Program-made: the position numbers and the translations under genes
The notes under the pieces: generated by a model
The model's database searches: none
Told to the model about the DNA's origin: nothing
Seen by the model: only the letters and a program-made list of their open reading frames with translations
DNA from: an uncultured Oscillospiraceae bacterium
GTDB taxonomy: Bacteria; Bacillota; Clostridia; Oscillospirales; Oscillospiraceae
Assembly: GCA_910585815.1 (NCBI GenBank)
Contig: CAJUFJ010000032.1
Coordinates: forward strand, 1 to 38,489
Length of the DNA: 38,489 nucleotides
Reading direction: 5' to 3'
Part shown: positions 6,788 through 14,730 of the stretch, in pieces
How the letters are laid out: the number at the start of each line of letters is the position of its first letter
Numbering within the stretch: position 1 is the first letter of the stretch

Positions 6788-7432
6788 TCATTCAAACCAG
6801 GCTACCGCCCGGATGGGGGAGCCGTCGCAGTCCTCCAGTTTCAGGGGGAAGCAGCTGAACCAGAACAGATCGTCCCCACACAGCTCCAGGTTTTTCAGAT
6901 TCTCAATGTTGACAATCTCCGTATCCCGAAACAGCTCCTTATGCCGGGTCAGGTTGACGTCGGCGATGGGGTCCAGGCCGATCACGTCGAAGCCGATGCC
7001 CTTGTAGTGCCCCGCCTTAATGTGGGCCAGTACCGCATCGTCGATACAGGGGTAGTCGCCGAAGTAGGCGGCGGTCCCCCATTTTTTGTCCCAGCCCAGG
7101 TGGAACAGCAGGAAGTCCGCCTGTTCCACCTTGTCCCCGTACCGCCGGAGGTGGTCCATAGTGATGGCCTCCCCCTCGGCCAGCTCCCCGCAGTCGATAA
7201 CCAGCGCTTTGCCGATGAACTGCTCCGGGGGGAACCGGTCCAGGGTGGTCCGGCTGGCAAAGAGGTGGGCGGGCGGGTCCATGTGGGTGCCGGTGTGGGT
7301 GAACATGGTCAGCAGGGTCTCCTTGAAGCCGTCCTTTTCGTAGCTGTTGGCCGGGAGAAATTTCGGGGTCTCCGTCCCGGGGTAGACCGGCATGTCCGGC
7401 CGGATGGTGTGGGTCAGATCAATTACCTTCAC
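6788..7432 (-). CDS. Cyclase family protein (kynurenine-formamidase-like fold)
   Basis: Encodes 214 aa. It opens with VIDLTHTIRPDMPVYPG and carries the metal-binding motif HTGTHMDPPAH, both signatures of the cyclase/arylformamidase family of metal-dependent hydrolases. FHLGWDKKWG and GIGFDVIGLDPI are also family features. The substrate in gut anaerobes is not established; members hydrolyse formyl-kynurenine, isatin or cyclic amides. It lies 27 bp behind the alcohol dehydrogenase gene on the same strand, so the two are probably co-transcribed. No tryptophan catabolic gene is nearby, so kynB is not assigned. Confidence 0.88.
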   Translation of the reverse strand: MKVIDLTHTIRPDMPVYPGTETPKFLPANSYEKDGFKETLLTMFTHTGTHMDPPAHLFASRTTLDRFPPEQFIGKALVIDCGELAEGEAITMDHLRRYGDKVEQADFLLFHLGWDKKWGTAAYFGDYPCIDDAVLAHIKAGHYKGIGFDVIGLDPIADVNLTRHKELFRDTEIVNIENLKNLELCGDDLFWFSCFPLKLEDCDGSPIRAVAWFE

Positions 7433-7459
7433 GGTGCAGCCCTCCTGTGTCCCCGCCGG

Positions 7460-8641
7460 TCAGTGGTTGGCCATTTCGTAAATCTTCAGGAAATCTGCCT
7501 CCTGGAGCACCTTGGCGGCCCCCTTCTTGCCGCCGCAGGCGATGTGGAACATGTGGGCCATGGTGGAAAGCTGCTCCTGGTTGGGGGCGATGCCCAGCTC
7601 GGAGAAGCAGGTGGGCATCTGGATGGAGCGGTAGAAGTCCTCCATGGCCTCGATGCCCTTCAGGGCCACATCCTCGGGGGCTCCGGTGTTCTCCACGCCC
7701 ATCACGTTGACGGCGAACTTGACAAACCGGTCCAGGCAGTCCCGGTAGACATACCGGGCCCAGCTGCCCCAGACCGCCGCCAGGCCGGCGCCGTGGGTCA
7801 CGTCGAACATGCCGCCCATCTCGTGCTCCAGGCCGTGGGTGGCCCAGTCGCCGCCGTCGCTGCCGCAGCCGGTGAGACCGTTGTGGGACAGGCTGCCCGC
7901 CCACATGATCTCCGCCCGGGCCTCGTAGTTGGCCGGGTCGTCCCGGAGGATGACGGCGTTGTCCATCACGGTGCGCATCAGGCCCTCGGCCAGGCTGTCG
8001 GTGAGGTTCATGGTGCCGTTGGGGGTAAAATACCGCTCCATGGTGTGCATCATAATGTCGGCGCAGCCGCTGGCCGTCTGGTAGGGGGGCAGGGTGGCGG
8101 TGAGCTCGGGGTTCATAATGGCAAATTTAGGCCGGCAGATGTCGTTGTTATAGCCCCGCTTCACGCCGCCCTCGTCCTTGGTAATGACAGAGCTGTTGCT
8201 CATCTCGCTGCCGGCGGCGGCGATGGTGAGCACCACGCCCACCGGCAGGCAGGCCTTGGCCTGACGGGCTCTGTCGTAGAGCTCCCACACGTCGGCGTCC
8301 TCAGCCAGACCGTAGGCGATGGCCTTGGAGGAGTCAATCACACTGCCGCCGCCTACTGCCAGGATGAAGTCTACCCCCTCCTTTTTGCACAGCTCGATGC
8401 CCTGATACACCAGGGACAGCCGGGGGTTGGGCACCACGCCGCCCAGCTCGATGTAGGTAACGCCCTCCTTGTCCAGCGACGCTTTGATCCGCCCCAGCAG
8501 GCCGGAGCGGACCACGCTGCCGCCGCCGTAGTGGATAAGCACCTTTTTGCAGCCCTGGGCCTTTACCAGCGCGCCGGTGTGCGCCTCGGCGTCCCGGCCG
8601 AAGACCACCTGGGTGGGGGTGTAGTAGCTGAAATTGAACAT
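7460..8641 (-). CDS. Iron-containing alcohol dehydrogenase (BdhA/YugJ-like)
   Basis: Encodes 393 aa, a normal length for the family. It reduces aldehydes to alcohols with NAD(P)H using a divalent metal, usually iron. The nucleotide-binding region holds VGGGSVIDSSKAIAYG and the metal site DIMMHTMERY plus HGLEHEMGGMFDVTHGAGLA. FNFSYYTPTQVVFG at the N-terminus is typical of the butanol dehydrogenase BdhA subgroup. The ATG at 8639-8641 follows AGGAGG; an upstream in-frame start would add an unrelated peptide. It is the first gene of a likely two-gene unit with the cyclase. In fermentation it would dispose of reducing power. Confidence 0.93.
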   Translation of the reverse strand: MFNFSYYTPTQVVFGRDAEAHTGALVKAQGCKKVLIHYGGGSVVRSGLLGRIKASLDKEGVTYIELGGVVPNPRLSLVYQGIELCKKEGVDFILAVGGGSVIDSSKAIAYGLAEDADVWELYDRARQAKACLPVGVVLTIAAAGSEMSNSSVITKDEGGVKRGYNNDICRPKFAIMNPELTATLPPYQTASGCADIMMHTMERYFTPNGTMNLTDSLAEGLMRTVMDNAVILRDDPANYEARAEIMWAGSLSHNGLTGCGSDGGDWATHGLEHEMGGMFDVTHGAGLAAVWGSWARYVYRDCLDRFVKFAVNVMGVENTGAPEDVALKGIEAMEDFYRSIQMPTCFSELGIAPNQEQLSTMAHMFHIACGGKKGAAKVLQEADFLKIYEMANH

Positions 8642-8737
8642 AATCGTTCCTCCTGTGTTGTTGATAGGGACATTATACCACAAGCATTTCCGTTTCACAA
8701 GGACATTGCCACTTTAGAAGCCGCCCATCAGTATGTC

Positions 8738-8945
8738 AAAAAGCACAACGAGAAAGAGCGCACCAAAAGCCTTCCCCCTTCCAGGGGGAAGGTGGCACGG
8801 CCGCAGGCCGTGACGGATGAGGGTACGGCGAGGTTATCGCCTCTTATCGAAAGGACAGCTTGCCCGCCCCACCCCCTCATCCGCCCCCTTCGGGGGCACC
8901 TTCCCCCCGGAGGGTGGAAGGCTTATCCTGCGGGGGACGGAGGGG
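8738..8945. mobile_element. MITE-like palindromic element, copy 1
   Basis: About 208 bp with long imperfect terminal inverted repeats. The left end carries AAAGCCTTCCCCCTTCCAGG and ends GACGGATGAGGG. The right end is CCCTCATCCGCCCCCTTCGG onward to GGTGGAAGGCTT, then the tail CCTGCGGGGGACGGAGGGG. The core TTATCGAAAGGACAGCTTGC is shared with the copy at 12452-12659, to which it is nearly identical. An outer segment (AAGCACAACG, GAAAGAGCGC) also recurs in that copy and, inverted, in the one at 30800-31050. No transposase is encoded. It fills most of the 8642-9021 gap. Confidence 0.8.
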
Positions 8946-8967
8946 CTTTGGTGTCAGCAGGTGGCAC

Positions 8968-8996
8968 TTGTGCCTTTCCCGAATCTGGAGTACAAT
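8968..8996 (+). promoter_or_regulatory. Promoter of the response regulator gene
   Basis: TTGTGC (8968-8973), a 17-nt spacer and TACAAT (8991-8996), directly downstream of the palindromic element and 25 bp before the start codon. Confidence 0.65.
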
Positions 8997-9021
8997 AGGG
9001 GAAAGCAAAGGGGGCCCGGTT

Positions 9022-9684
9022 ATGAAAACCATCGCGGTGATTGACGACGACATCCACATCGGAAATGTTCTGGAGGAGCTGCTCCAGCGGGAGGGGTACG
9101 CTGTTCTCCGGGCCTACTCGGGGACGGAGGCGGTCCTCCTTTTGGAGCGGCACCGGCCCGACCTGGTGCTGCTGGACCTGATGCTGCCCGGCCTGTCCGG
9201 GGAGGAGGTGCTGGCCAAAATTCAGGACGTTCCGGTGATGGTGGTCAGCGCCAAGGTGGGGGTGGAGGACAAGGTGAGCCTGCTCCTGAATGGGGCGGTG
9301 GACTACATCACCAAGCCCTTCGACTCCCGGGAGCTGCTGGCCCGGGTGGCCGTCCGCCTGCGGGAAAGCGCCGCCGCCGGCCTGTCCGCCCCTCTTGAAG
9401 CCGGTCCCCTGCGGCTGGACCCCGCCTCCCACGCCGTCACAGCGGCGGGGACCCCCGTCCACCTCACCAAGACGGAGTACGCCATTTTGAAGCTGTTTCT
9501 CCAGAACCCCGGCCAGGCCATCGCCAAGTCGGTGATTCTGGACCGCATCTCCGCCGACACCCCCGACTGTACCGAGAGCTCGCTGAAGATTCACGTGAGC
9601 AACCTGCGCAGAAAGCTGCGGGAGGCCACGGGGACGGATTTTATTGAGTCGGTTTGGGGGATCGGGTTTAAGCTGAATCCGTAA
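9022..9684 (+). CDS. Two-component response regulator, OmpR/PhoB family
   Basis: Encodes 220 aa. The receiver domain (residues 1-115) has the acidic pair DDD near residue 9, the phosphoacceptor Asp52 in LVLLDLMLPG and the conserved Lys98 in DYITKPFD. The C-terminal winged-helix DNA-binding domain (about 125-220) ends with HVSNLRRKLREATG and ESVWGIGFKLNP, the usual closing hairpin. The ATG follows AAAGGGGG; a longer reading frame would begin inside the repeat element. It is followed by genes for an ABC transporter and a histidine kinase, so it is probably the partner of the kinase at 11532-12419. Confidence 0.95.
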   Translation: MKTIAVIDDDIHIGNVLEELLQREGYAVLRAYSGTEAVLLLERHRPDLVLLDLMLPGLSGEEVLAKIQDVPVMVVSAKVGVEDKVSLLLNGAVDYITKPFDSRELLARVAVRLRESAAAGLSAPLEAGPLRLDPASHAVTAAGTPVHLTKTEYAILKLFLQNPGQAIAKSVILDRISADTPDCTESSLKIHVSNLRRKLREATGTDFIESVWGIGFKLNP

Positions 9685-9698
9685 ATCTTTCCTGTTTC

Positions 9699-9743
9699 TT
9701 TACCCTTTTCTTACCCGCTCTCTTTACCCTTTGGGGGTAGACT
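9699..9743 (+). promoter_or_regulatory. Direct repeats and -10 box before the ABC-kinase operon
   Basis: TTTACCC (9699-9705), CTTACCC (9710-9716) and TTTACCC (9723-9729) are direct repeats at 11- and 13-bp spacing, ahead of a possible -10 TAGACT (9738-9743). OmpR-family regulators usually bind direct repeats one helical turn apart, so this is a plausible target of the adjacent regulator. Confidence 0.5.
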
Positions 9744-9773
9744 GGGGCCACTCAAGAAAAGGAGGTCACATTT

Positions 9774-10688
9774 ATGGACTACATTCTCACCGCTGAGAGC
9801 CTTTGGAAATCCTATAAGGGTTTCCACGCCCTGAGCGGTCTCAACATGCACTTGCCCAAGGGCGCTATCTACGGCCTGGTGGGCCGGAACGGGGCGGGCA
9901 AGACCACCCTGATCCGCCTGATCTGCGGCTTGCAGGCCCCCACCTCGGGCAGCTACACCATCTTCGGACTGGACAGCGCATCCAAAGAAATCCACAAGGC
10001 CCGCCGGCGCATGGGGGCGGTGGTGGAGACCCCCTCCATCTACCTGGACCTGTCCGCCGAGGACAACATCAAAGAGCAGTACCGGGTGCTGGGCGTCCCC
10101 TCAGACGAGGGGGTGGGCGAGCTGCTGGAGCTGGTGGGGCTGGCCGACACCGGCAAAAAGAAGGCCCGGAATTTCTCCCTGGGCATGCGCCAGCGATTGG
10201 GAATTGCCATCGCCCTGGCAGGGGACCCGGACTTTCTGGTGCTGGACGAGCCGGTGAACGGCCTGGACCCCCAGGGCATCATCGAGACCCGGGAGCTGAT
10301 TCTCAAGCTGAACCGGGAGCGGCAGATCACCGTGCTCATCTCCAGCCACATTCTGGACGAGCTGAGCCGGCTGGCCACCCACTACGGGTTTATCGACCGG
10401 GGGCGGATGGTGAAGGAGATCAGCGCCCACGAGCTGGAGGCCGCCTGCCGCAAGTGCCTGCGGGTGGAGGTCACCGACACCCGGGCCCTGGCCCGGGTGC
10501 TGGACGGCATGGGGCTGGAGTACAAGATTCTCACCGAGGGCAAGGCGGACATCTTCGCCCAGCCGGTGATCTCCCAGCTGTCCGCCGCCCTGGACAGGGA
10601 GGGCTGTCAGCTCCTGGCCGCCCAGGAGCGGGACGAGAGCCTGGAGAGCTACTTTATCAACCTGGTGGGAGGTGGCTCCCATGACTAA
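9774..10688 (+). CDS. ABC transporter ATP-binding protein (drug/lantibiotic exporter type)
   Basis: Encodes 304 aa. It powers an ABC-2 transporter with the next gene's product. The Walker A motif is GRNGAGKTT, the signature FSLGMRQRLG, and Walker B FLVLDEPVNGLDP. A C-terminal extension of about 90 residues is typical of the BcrA/CcmA-like group of antibiotic self-resistance and lantibiotic immunity transporters. It starts at an ATG after AAGGAGG and overlaps the permease gene by 8 bp, so translation is coupled. Gene order regulator, ATPase, permease, kinase suggests a peptide-sensing detoxification module. Confidence 0.93.
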   Translation: MDYILTAESLWKSYKGFHALSGLNMHLPKGAIYGLVGRNGAGKTTLIRLICGLQAPTSGSYTIFGLDSASKEIHKARRRMGAVVETPSIYLDLSAEDNIKEQYRVLGVPSDEGVGELLELVGLADTGKKKARNFSLGMRQRLGIAIALAGDPDFLVLDEPVNGLDPQGIIETRELILKLNRERQITVLISSHILDELSRLATHYGFIDRGRMVKEISAHELEAACRKCLRVEVTDTRALARVLDGMGLEYKILTEGKADIFAQPVISQLSAALDREGCQLLAAQERDESLESYFINLVGGGSHD

Positions 10689-11493
10689 CCTGCTCAGCGC
10701 CAACCTGTTCCGAATGAAAAAGAGCCGTCTGTTCTGGGGCTGTCTGCTGATCTCCTCCGCCGCCGGGGCCTGGCAGTCCATCCAGACCTTCCTGGAGCAC
10801 GGGCGGACGGTCCCCCTGGACAGCATCTTCTTCGTCTACACCATGCTCATCGGCCTGCTGCTGTCCGTTTTCCTCCCCCTGTTTTTCGGGTCGGAGTACA
10901 GCGACGGGGCCATCCGCAACAAGCTGGCCGCCGGCCACACCCGGCTGGCCGTCTACCTGTCCAATCTCACCACTGCCGTATCCACCGCGGTCCTGTTCTG
11001 CGGTGCCTGCATCCTCTGCACCGTGGCGGCGGGCGTTCCCCTGCTGGGCGGGCCCAAATACCCCGGCCTGCTCCTGAAAACCACCCTTCTCTCCCTGCTG
11101 ATGGCGGCCGCATGGTGCACCCTCTACACCGCCGTCATTATGAATTGCAGCCGCAAGGCCGCCTCGGCGGTGAGCTGTATGCTGCTGTTCCTGCTGCTGT
11201 TCATGGTGGCTACCTGGGTCTTCGCCAAGCTGGACGCCCCGGAGTTCTGGCCCAGCTATGAGTTCATCGACGGCGAAATGGTGTCTGAGATGGTGCGCAA
11301 CCCCACCTATCTCCAGCCGGAGGCCCGGAGAGTCTACGAATTTTGGCTGGACCTGAACCCCATGGGCCAGGGCATCCAGTATATCGACGTGTCCCCCGCC
11401 CGGCCCCTTCAGCTGGCCCTGTGCTCCCTGGGGGTGTTCGCCGCCGCCACCGCCGCCGGGCTGGCCCTGTTCCAGCGGAAGGATTTGAAGTAG
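10681..11493 (+). CDS. ABC-2 type transporter permease
   Basis: Encodes 270 aa with about six hydrophobic segments. FFGSEYSDGAIRNKLAAGHTR between helices 2 and 3 is the characteristic cytosolic coupling segment of ABC-2 permeases that partner BcrA-type ATPases. A long external loop (about residues 187-240) precedes the last helix, and the protein ends with FQRKDLK, a normal cytosolic tail. The ATG at 10681 overlaps the ATPase stop codon and follows GGGAGGTGG. It probably exports an antimicrobial peptide or lipid; substrate not deducible. Confidence 0.9.
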   Translation: MTNLLSANLFRMKKSRLFWGCLLISSAAGAWQSIQTFLEHGRTVPLDSIFFVYTMLIGLLLSVFLPLFFGSEYSDGAIRNKLAAGHTRLAVYLSNLTTAVSTAVLFCGACILCTVAAGVPLLGGPKYPGLLLKTTLLSLLMAAAWCTLYTAVIMNCSRKAASAVSCMLLFLLLFMVATWVFAKLDAPEFWPSYEFIDGEMVSEMVRNPTYLQPEARRVYEFWLDLNPMGQGIQYIDVSPARPLQLALCSLGVFAAATAAGLALFQRKDLK

Positions 11494-11531
11494 GGGCGGA
11501 TAATATCCGCCCGCAAAGAGAGGTGAACCCT

Positions 11532-12419
11532 ATGCTCCCCTGGCTGATCTGCGCCCTGCTGGCCGCGGTAATTGCCCTCCTGCTGGTCAGGCTCTGGCTG
11601 CTTCGCCGGAGTCTGGACGAAATTACCGGACAGCTGGGGGAGCGGCTGAGCCAGGACACCAACAGCCCCATTTTCCTCTCCACCCGGGACGCCCACGCCC
11701 GGAGGCTGGCGGCGGAGCTGAACCTCCAGCTGAAGGAGCTGCGCCAGGCCCGGCAGAAGTTCCAGCAGGGGGACATGGAGCTGAAAAACGCCATTACCAA
11801 CATCTCCCACGACCTGCGCACCCCCCTTACCGCCATCCAGGGCTATCTGGACCTGCTGGAGCGGGAGGAGGCGCTCTCCCCCAACGCCCGGCGCTATCTG
11901 GACAGCATCCACAACCGGATGGAAGCCATGACCCGCCTCACCGAGGAGCTGTTTCGCTACTCCCTGGCCGCCGACCAGCCCGAGCCCCCCCGGGAGGCGG
12001 TGGACCTGCGCCGGATTCTGGAGGAGAGCCTGGTGTCCTTCTACGCGGCCATGGTCCAGCGGGGCATCACCCCGGAGATTTCCCTGCCCGAGGGGCCGGT
12101 GGTCCGCTCCCTGGACCCCTCCGCCGTCAGCCGCATCTTCGGCAACATCATCAGCAACGCCCTGAAATACAGCGACGGAGACTTCTCCGCCGCCCTGGAC
12201 AGTGGGGGCACGGTGGTCTTCTCCAACTCCGCCCACGGGCTGGACCCGGTGTCCGCCGGGAAGCTGTTCGACCGGTTTTACACCGTGGAGACCGGCCGGG
12301 GCTCCACCGGCCTGGGGCTGTCCATCGCCCGGCTGCTCACCGAGCGCCTGGGCGGTTCCATCCAGGCCGGCTGGGCGGATGGCCGGCTGGATATCACTGT
12401 AGCCTTTCCCGAGACGTAA
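11532..12419 (+). CDS. Sensor histidine kinase of the ABC transporter locus
   Basis: Encodes 295 aa. One N-terminal membrane helix (residues 3-24) is followed directly by a cytosolic linker, with almost no external sensor, as in kinases that sense through their partner transporter. The HisKA motif is NISHDLRTPLTAIQG with phosphoacceptor His93. The N-box is NIISNALKYS and the glycine box GSTGLGLSIARLL. It lies 38 bp after the permease gene; the gap holds a short GGGCGGAT palindrome. The ATG follows GAGAGGTG; a longer frame through the permease end is rejected. Likely partner of the regulator at 9022. Confidence 0.94.
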   Translation: MLPWLICALLAAVIALLLVRLWLLRRSLDEITGQLGERLSQDTNSPIFLSTRDAHARRLAAELNLQLKELRQARQKFQQGDMELKNAITNISHDLRTPLTAIQGYLDLLEREEALSPNARRYLDSIHNRMEAMTRLTEELFRYSLAADQPEPPREAVDLRRILEESLVSFYAAMVQRGITPEISLPEGPVVRSLDPSAVSRIFGNIISNALKYSDGDFSAALDSGGTVVFSNSAHGLDPVSAGKLFDRFYTVETGRGSTGLGLSIARLLTERLGGSIQAGWADGRLDITVAFPET

Positions 12420-12420
12420 G

Positions 12421-12445
12421 AGCTCCCTCAGCCGAGGGAGCTTTT
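12421..12445 (+). terminator. Terminator of the ABC-kinase operon
   Basis: AGCTCCCTC, AGCC loop, GAGGGAGCT, then TTT, immediately after the kinase stop codon. Confidence 0.85.
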
Positions 12446-12451
12446 ATGTGT

Positions 12452-12659
12452 TAAAAGGGCACAACATGAGAGCACGCGAAAAGCCTTCCCCCTTCCAGGG
12501 GGAAGGTGGCACGGGCGAAGCCCGTGACGGATGAGGGTGCGCGGCAGGTTTCTGCCTCTTATCGAAAGGACAGCTTGCCCGCCCCGCCCCCTCATCCGCC
12601 CCCTTCGGGGGCACCTTCCCCCCGGAGGGTGGAAGGCTTTTCCTGCGGGGGACGGAGGG
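12452..12659. mobile_element. MITE-like palindromic element, copy 2
   Basis: Nearly identical to the copy at 8738-8945 and in the same orientation, including AAAGCCTTCCCCCTTCCAGG, the core TTATCGAAAGGACAGCTTGC, the right inverted end and the tail CCTGCGGGGGACGGAGGG. The outer segment differs slightly (GGGCACAACATGAGAGCACGC). A truncated arm, GAGCTCCCTCGGTCCGAGG, follows at 12673-12691. Together the two copies bracket the regulator/ABC/kinase locus as direct repeats. Confidence 0.8.
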
Positions 12660-12713
12660 ATTTTTACTGTCTGAGCTCCCTCGGTCCGAGGAAACAAAAA
12701 AATTTCGGAAAAA

Positions 12714-12740
12714 TGCAACCAAATCCGGTTTTATTCCGTA
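12714..12740 (+). promoter_or_regulatory. Candidate ECF-type promoter of the sigma factor operon
   Basis: TGCAAC (12714-12719), a 17-nt spacer and CGTA (12737-12740) resemble the AAC/CGT pattern of ECF sigma promoters. The location 24 bp before an ECF sigma gene suggests autoregulation. A run of seven A lies just upstream, at 12696-12702. Confidence 0.5.
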
Positions 12741-12764
12741 TTGATAGCAGAAGGGGGGAAGGGT

Positions 12765-13256
12765 ATGCGGGAAGGTTGGAACGAGCCGGGCGCCCTGGCC
12801 AGGCGCTACGCTCCGGCGGTGTACCGGCTGGCCTATGCCAGAACGGGCTGCCAGGCCGACGCGGAGGACGTGATGCAGGAGGTCTTTCTCCGCCTGGTGA
12901 AGGCTGCCCCGGTCTTTGACAGCGAGGACCACGCCCGGGCGTGGCTGCTGCGGGTGGCCTCCAACTGCGCCAACGACCTGTTTCGCCTGCCCTGGCGCAG
13001 GCGGGAGGCCCCCCTGGCGGACGACCTGCCCGCCCCGGAGGCCCCGGAGACGGGAAGCGTCACCGAGGCGGTGCTCGCCCTCCCCGCCCGCTACCGCATC
13101 CCCATTCATCTGTACTACTACGAGGACCTTTCGGTGGCGGAGATTGCCAGAACCATCGGAAAAAGCGAGGGGACGGTGAAGTCCCGTCTGTTTCGGGCCC
13201 GCAATCTGCTGCGGGAGCGGCTGAGGGAGGAGGAGCAGGGTGAAGGACAGATATAG
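12765..13256 (+). CDS. ECF-type RNA polymerase sigma factor
   Basis: Encodes 163 aa. The sigma-2 region covers residues about 10-75 (AEDVMQEVFLRLVKA, then HARAWLLRVASNCANDLFR). The sigma-4 helix-turn-helix lies at about 105-155 (YYEDLSVAEIARTIGKSEGT, then VKSRLFRARNLLRERL). The ATG at 12765 follows AAGGGGGG; an upstream TTG in the same frame is less likely. It overlaps the next gene by 17 bp, the usual pairing of an ECF sigma with its membrane-bound anti-sigma. The trigger is not evident, though this type often responds to envelope stress. Confidence 0.92.
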   Translation: MREGWNEPGALARRYAPAVYRLAYARTGCQADAEDVMQEVFLRLVKAAPVFDSEDHARAWLLRVASNCANDLFRLPWRRREAPLADDLPAPEAPETGSVTEAVLALPARYRIPIHLYYYEDLSVAEIARTIGKSEGTVKSRLFRARNLLRERLREEEQGEGQI

Positions 13257-14664
13257 GCACGAAATGGACCTGCGGAGGCCCCGGCAGGAGAAGCTGGACG
13301 CACTTTACGAGATGATAGAAGGAGGAACCGAGATGAAACACGCAAAACGGCTCAGCGGCCGGGCGGCGGCCATTCTGGTGTGCGCCGCGCTGGCCATTAC
13401 AGCGGCGGCGGCCGCGGCAGCCCCCGCCGTGTGGGAGAAGCTCTGGGAGCAGCTGGGGGCCTTCGCCCCCTACGCCCAGACCATCGACGGCGCGGTGTGC
13501 CGGGACCAGGGCATCGAGGTGCAGGTGCTCAGCGCCCTGTCCGACGATTTGGAAGCCCGGTTTTACCTTGCTGTCCGGGACATGGAGGGGGACCGGCTGA
13601 ATGAATACCTGACCCTGGAGGGCCAGCTGGAAAACGAAGCAAAGAGGGACCCAGACGCCGAACTACCGAGAATATCCGTATCTACTGTAGGCGGCAGCAG
13701 CCAATTTGAATTTATCTCCTACGATCCAGAAGCGAAAACCGCTCTGTTCTGCGCAAGCATCCTCTATTGGAAGGATGAACAGCCCACTCAAGACGCACAT
13801 CTGTCCCTCACAGGGATGACCACCCAGGAGGGATATCTGTATGGAGAGGCCTCCTGCGCCTCCGTCACCGGCCGTATTCTGGAAAGTCTGCCTGTGGAGG
13901 AGCAGGACCAGGCCAATCAGAAAATCGACCACGTATCCAGCCTTGGATACACCGAGGCCGACCTGCCCAGTTTGAAGGTGGTGCTGGCTGCGGAGCAGAA
14001 TCCCATGCCCATGGAAGGGACAGAGGACATGTGGATATCCTCTATGGGCTTTGCCGACGACGGACGCTTTCACATCCGCCTGGGATTTGCGGAGGGCGTC
14101 GCTGCCGGAAGCGACAGCGATTCCCTGCGCGGGTTTTTCAGTGATCTGTTCCTGTCCGGCTCCACCGACAAATGGCAGTACGCCCACCAGATCACCCCTG
14201 TTCCGGGCGGCCTGGATATCCTGTTTCCACTGATTAAGCTGGAGGACCTGGAGTTTCTCCAGGACTGCCAGGCCCGCTTCTACGGCGATTACACCCGGCC
14301 CGGGACGGAAGTCCGGGGCGCCTGGGACATCGACTTCCAGCTGGAGTACCACCCCTCCGTCACCCTGGACTGGACCGGCGATCTGGCTGGACGGCAGGTG
14401 CGGCGGGTGACGGTCTCCCCCCTGTCGGTGACCATGTACAGCAACGATGTGGGCGGCTTCCACAGGGCTGTGCTGTACGCCGTAAAAAAGGATGGCTCCA
14501 CTGTGGCCGCCGAGCCGGACACCGGCAGCTATTCCAACAGCAATTGGGAAACCGACGGCGAGCCCATCTGGGACACCTACAACACCTGGAAATTTGAAGC
14601 GCCGGTGGATTTGGAGGAGCTGGCCTGTCTCACCCTGATGGATCAGACCATCCCTGTCCATTGA
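13240..14664 (+). CDS. Membrane-anchored protein paired with the ECF sigma (probable anti-sigma)
   Basis: Encodes 474 aa from a GTG at 13240 with GGAGGAG upstream. The first 36 residues are charged and cytosolic (RPRQEKLDALYEMI), followed by an Ala-rich membrane helix (about 43-63) and a large extracellular region of about 400 residues. The layout matches clostridial anti-sigma proteins of the DUF4179 type, where the short N-terminus binds the sigma factor, but I do not see a zinc anti-sigma motif. The stretch 13640-14050 uses less GC-rich codons than the rest, hinting at a mosaic origin. The extracellular domain may sense an envelope signal; this is inferred from context. Confidence 0.75.
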   Translation: MKDRYRHEMDLRRPRQEKLDALYEMIEGGTEMKHAKRLSGRAAAILVCAALAITAAAAAAAPAVWEKLWEQLGAFAPYAQTIDGAVCRDQGIEVQVLSALSDDLEARFYLAVRDMEGDRLNEYLTLEGQLENEAKRDPDAELPRISVSTVGGSSQFEFISYDPEAKTALFCASILYWKDEQPTQDAHLSLTGMTTQEGYLYGEASCASVTGRILESLPVEEQDQANQKIDHVSSLGYTEADLPSLKVVLAAEQNPMPMEGTEDMWISSMGFADDGRFHIRLGFAEGVAAGSDSDSLRGFFSDLFLSGSTDKWQYAHQITPVPGGLDILFPLIKLEDLEFLQDCQARFYGDYTRPGTEVRGAWDIDFQLEYHPSVTLDWTGDLAGRQVRRVTVSPLSVTMYSNDVGGFHRAVLYAVKKDGSTVAAEPDTGSYSNSNWETDGEPIWDTYNTWKFEAPVDLEELACLTLMDQTIPVH

Positions 14665-14669
14665 AGCAA

Positions 14670-14703
14670 CTGCGCCAGGGCTTTGCGGCCCTGGCGCGGT
14701 TTT
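14670..14703 (+). terminator. Terminator of the ECF sigma operon
   Basis: CTGCGCCAGGGC, TTTGCG loop, GCCCTGGCGCGG, then TTTT, 5 bp after the stop codon. It also faces the 3' end of the convergent mnmE gene. Confidence 0.9.
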
Positions 14704-14730
14704 AATGGTGTCAGTTTCAGCGGTCTGCCC

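Noticed and set aside
6788..7432. kynB kynurenine formamidase
   Set aside because: The family motif fits, but no kynurenine pathway gene is present, so only the family name is used.
8738..12659. Composite transposon
   Set aside because: The flanking elements carry no transposase and no target duplication could be read, so only MITE-like repeats are called.
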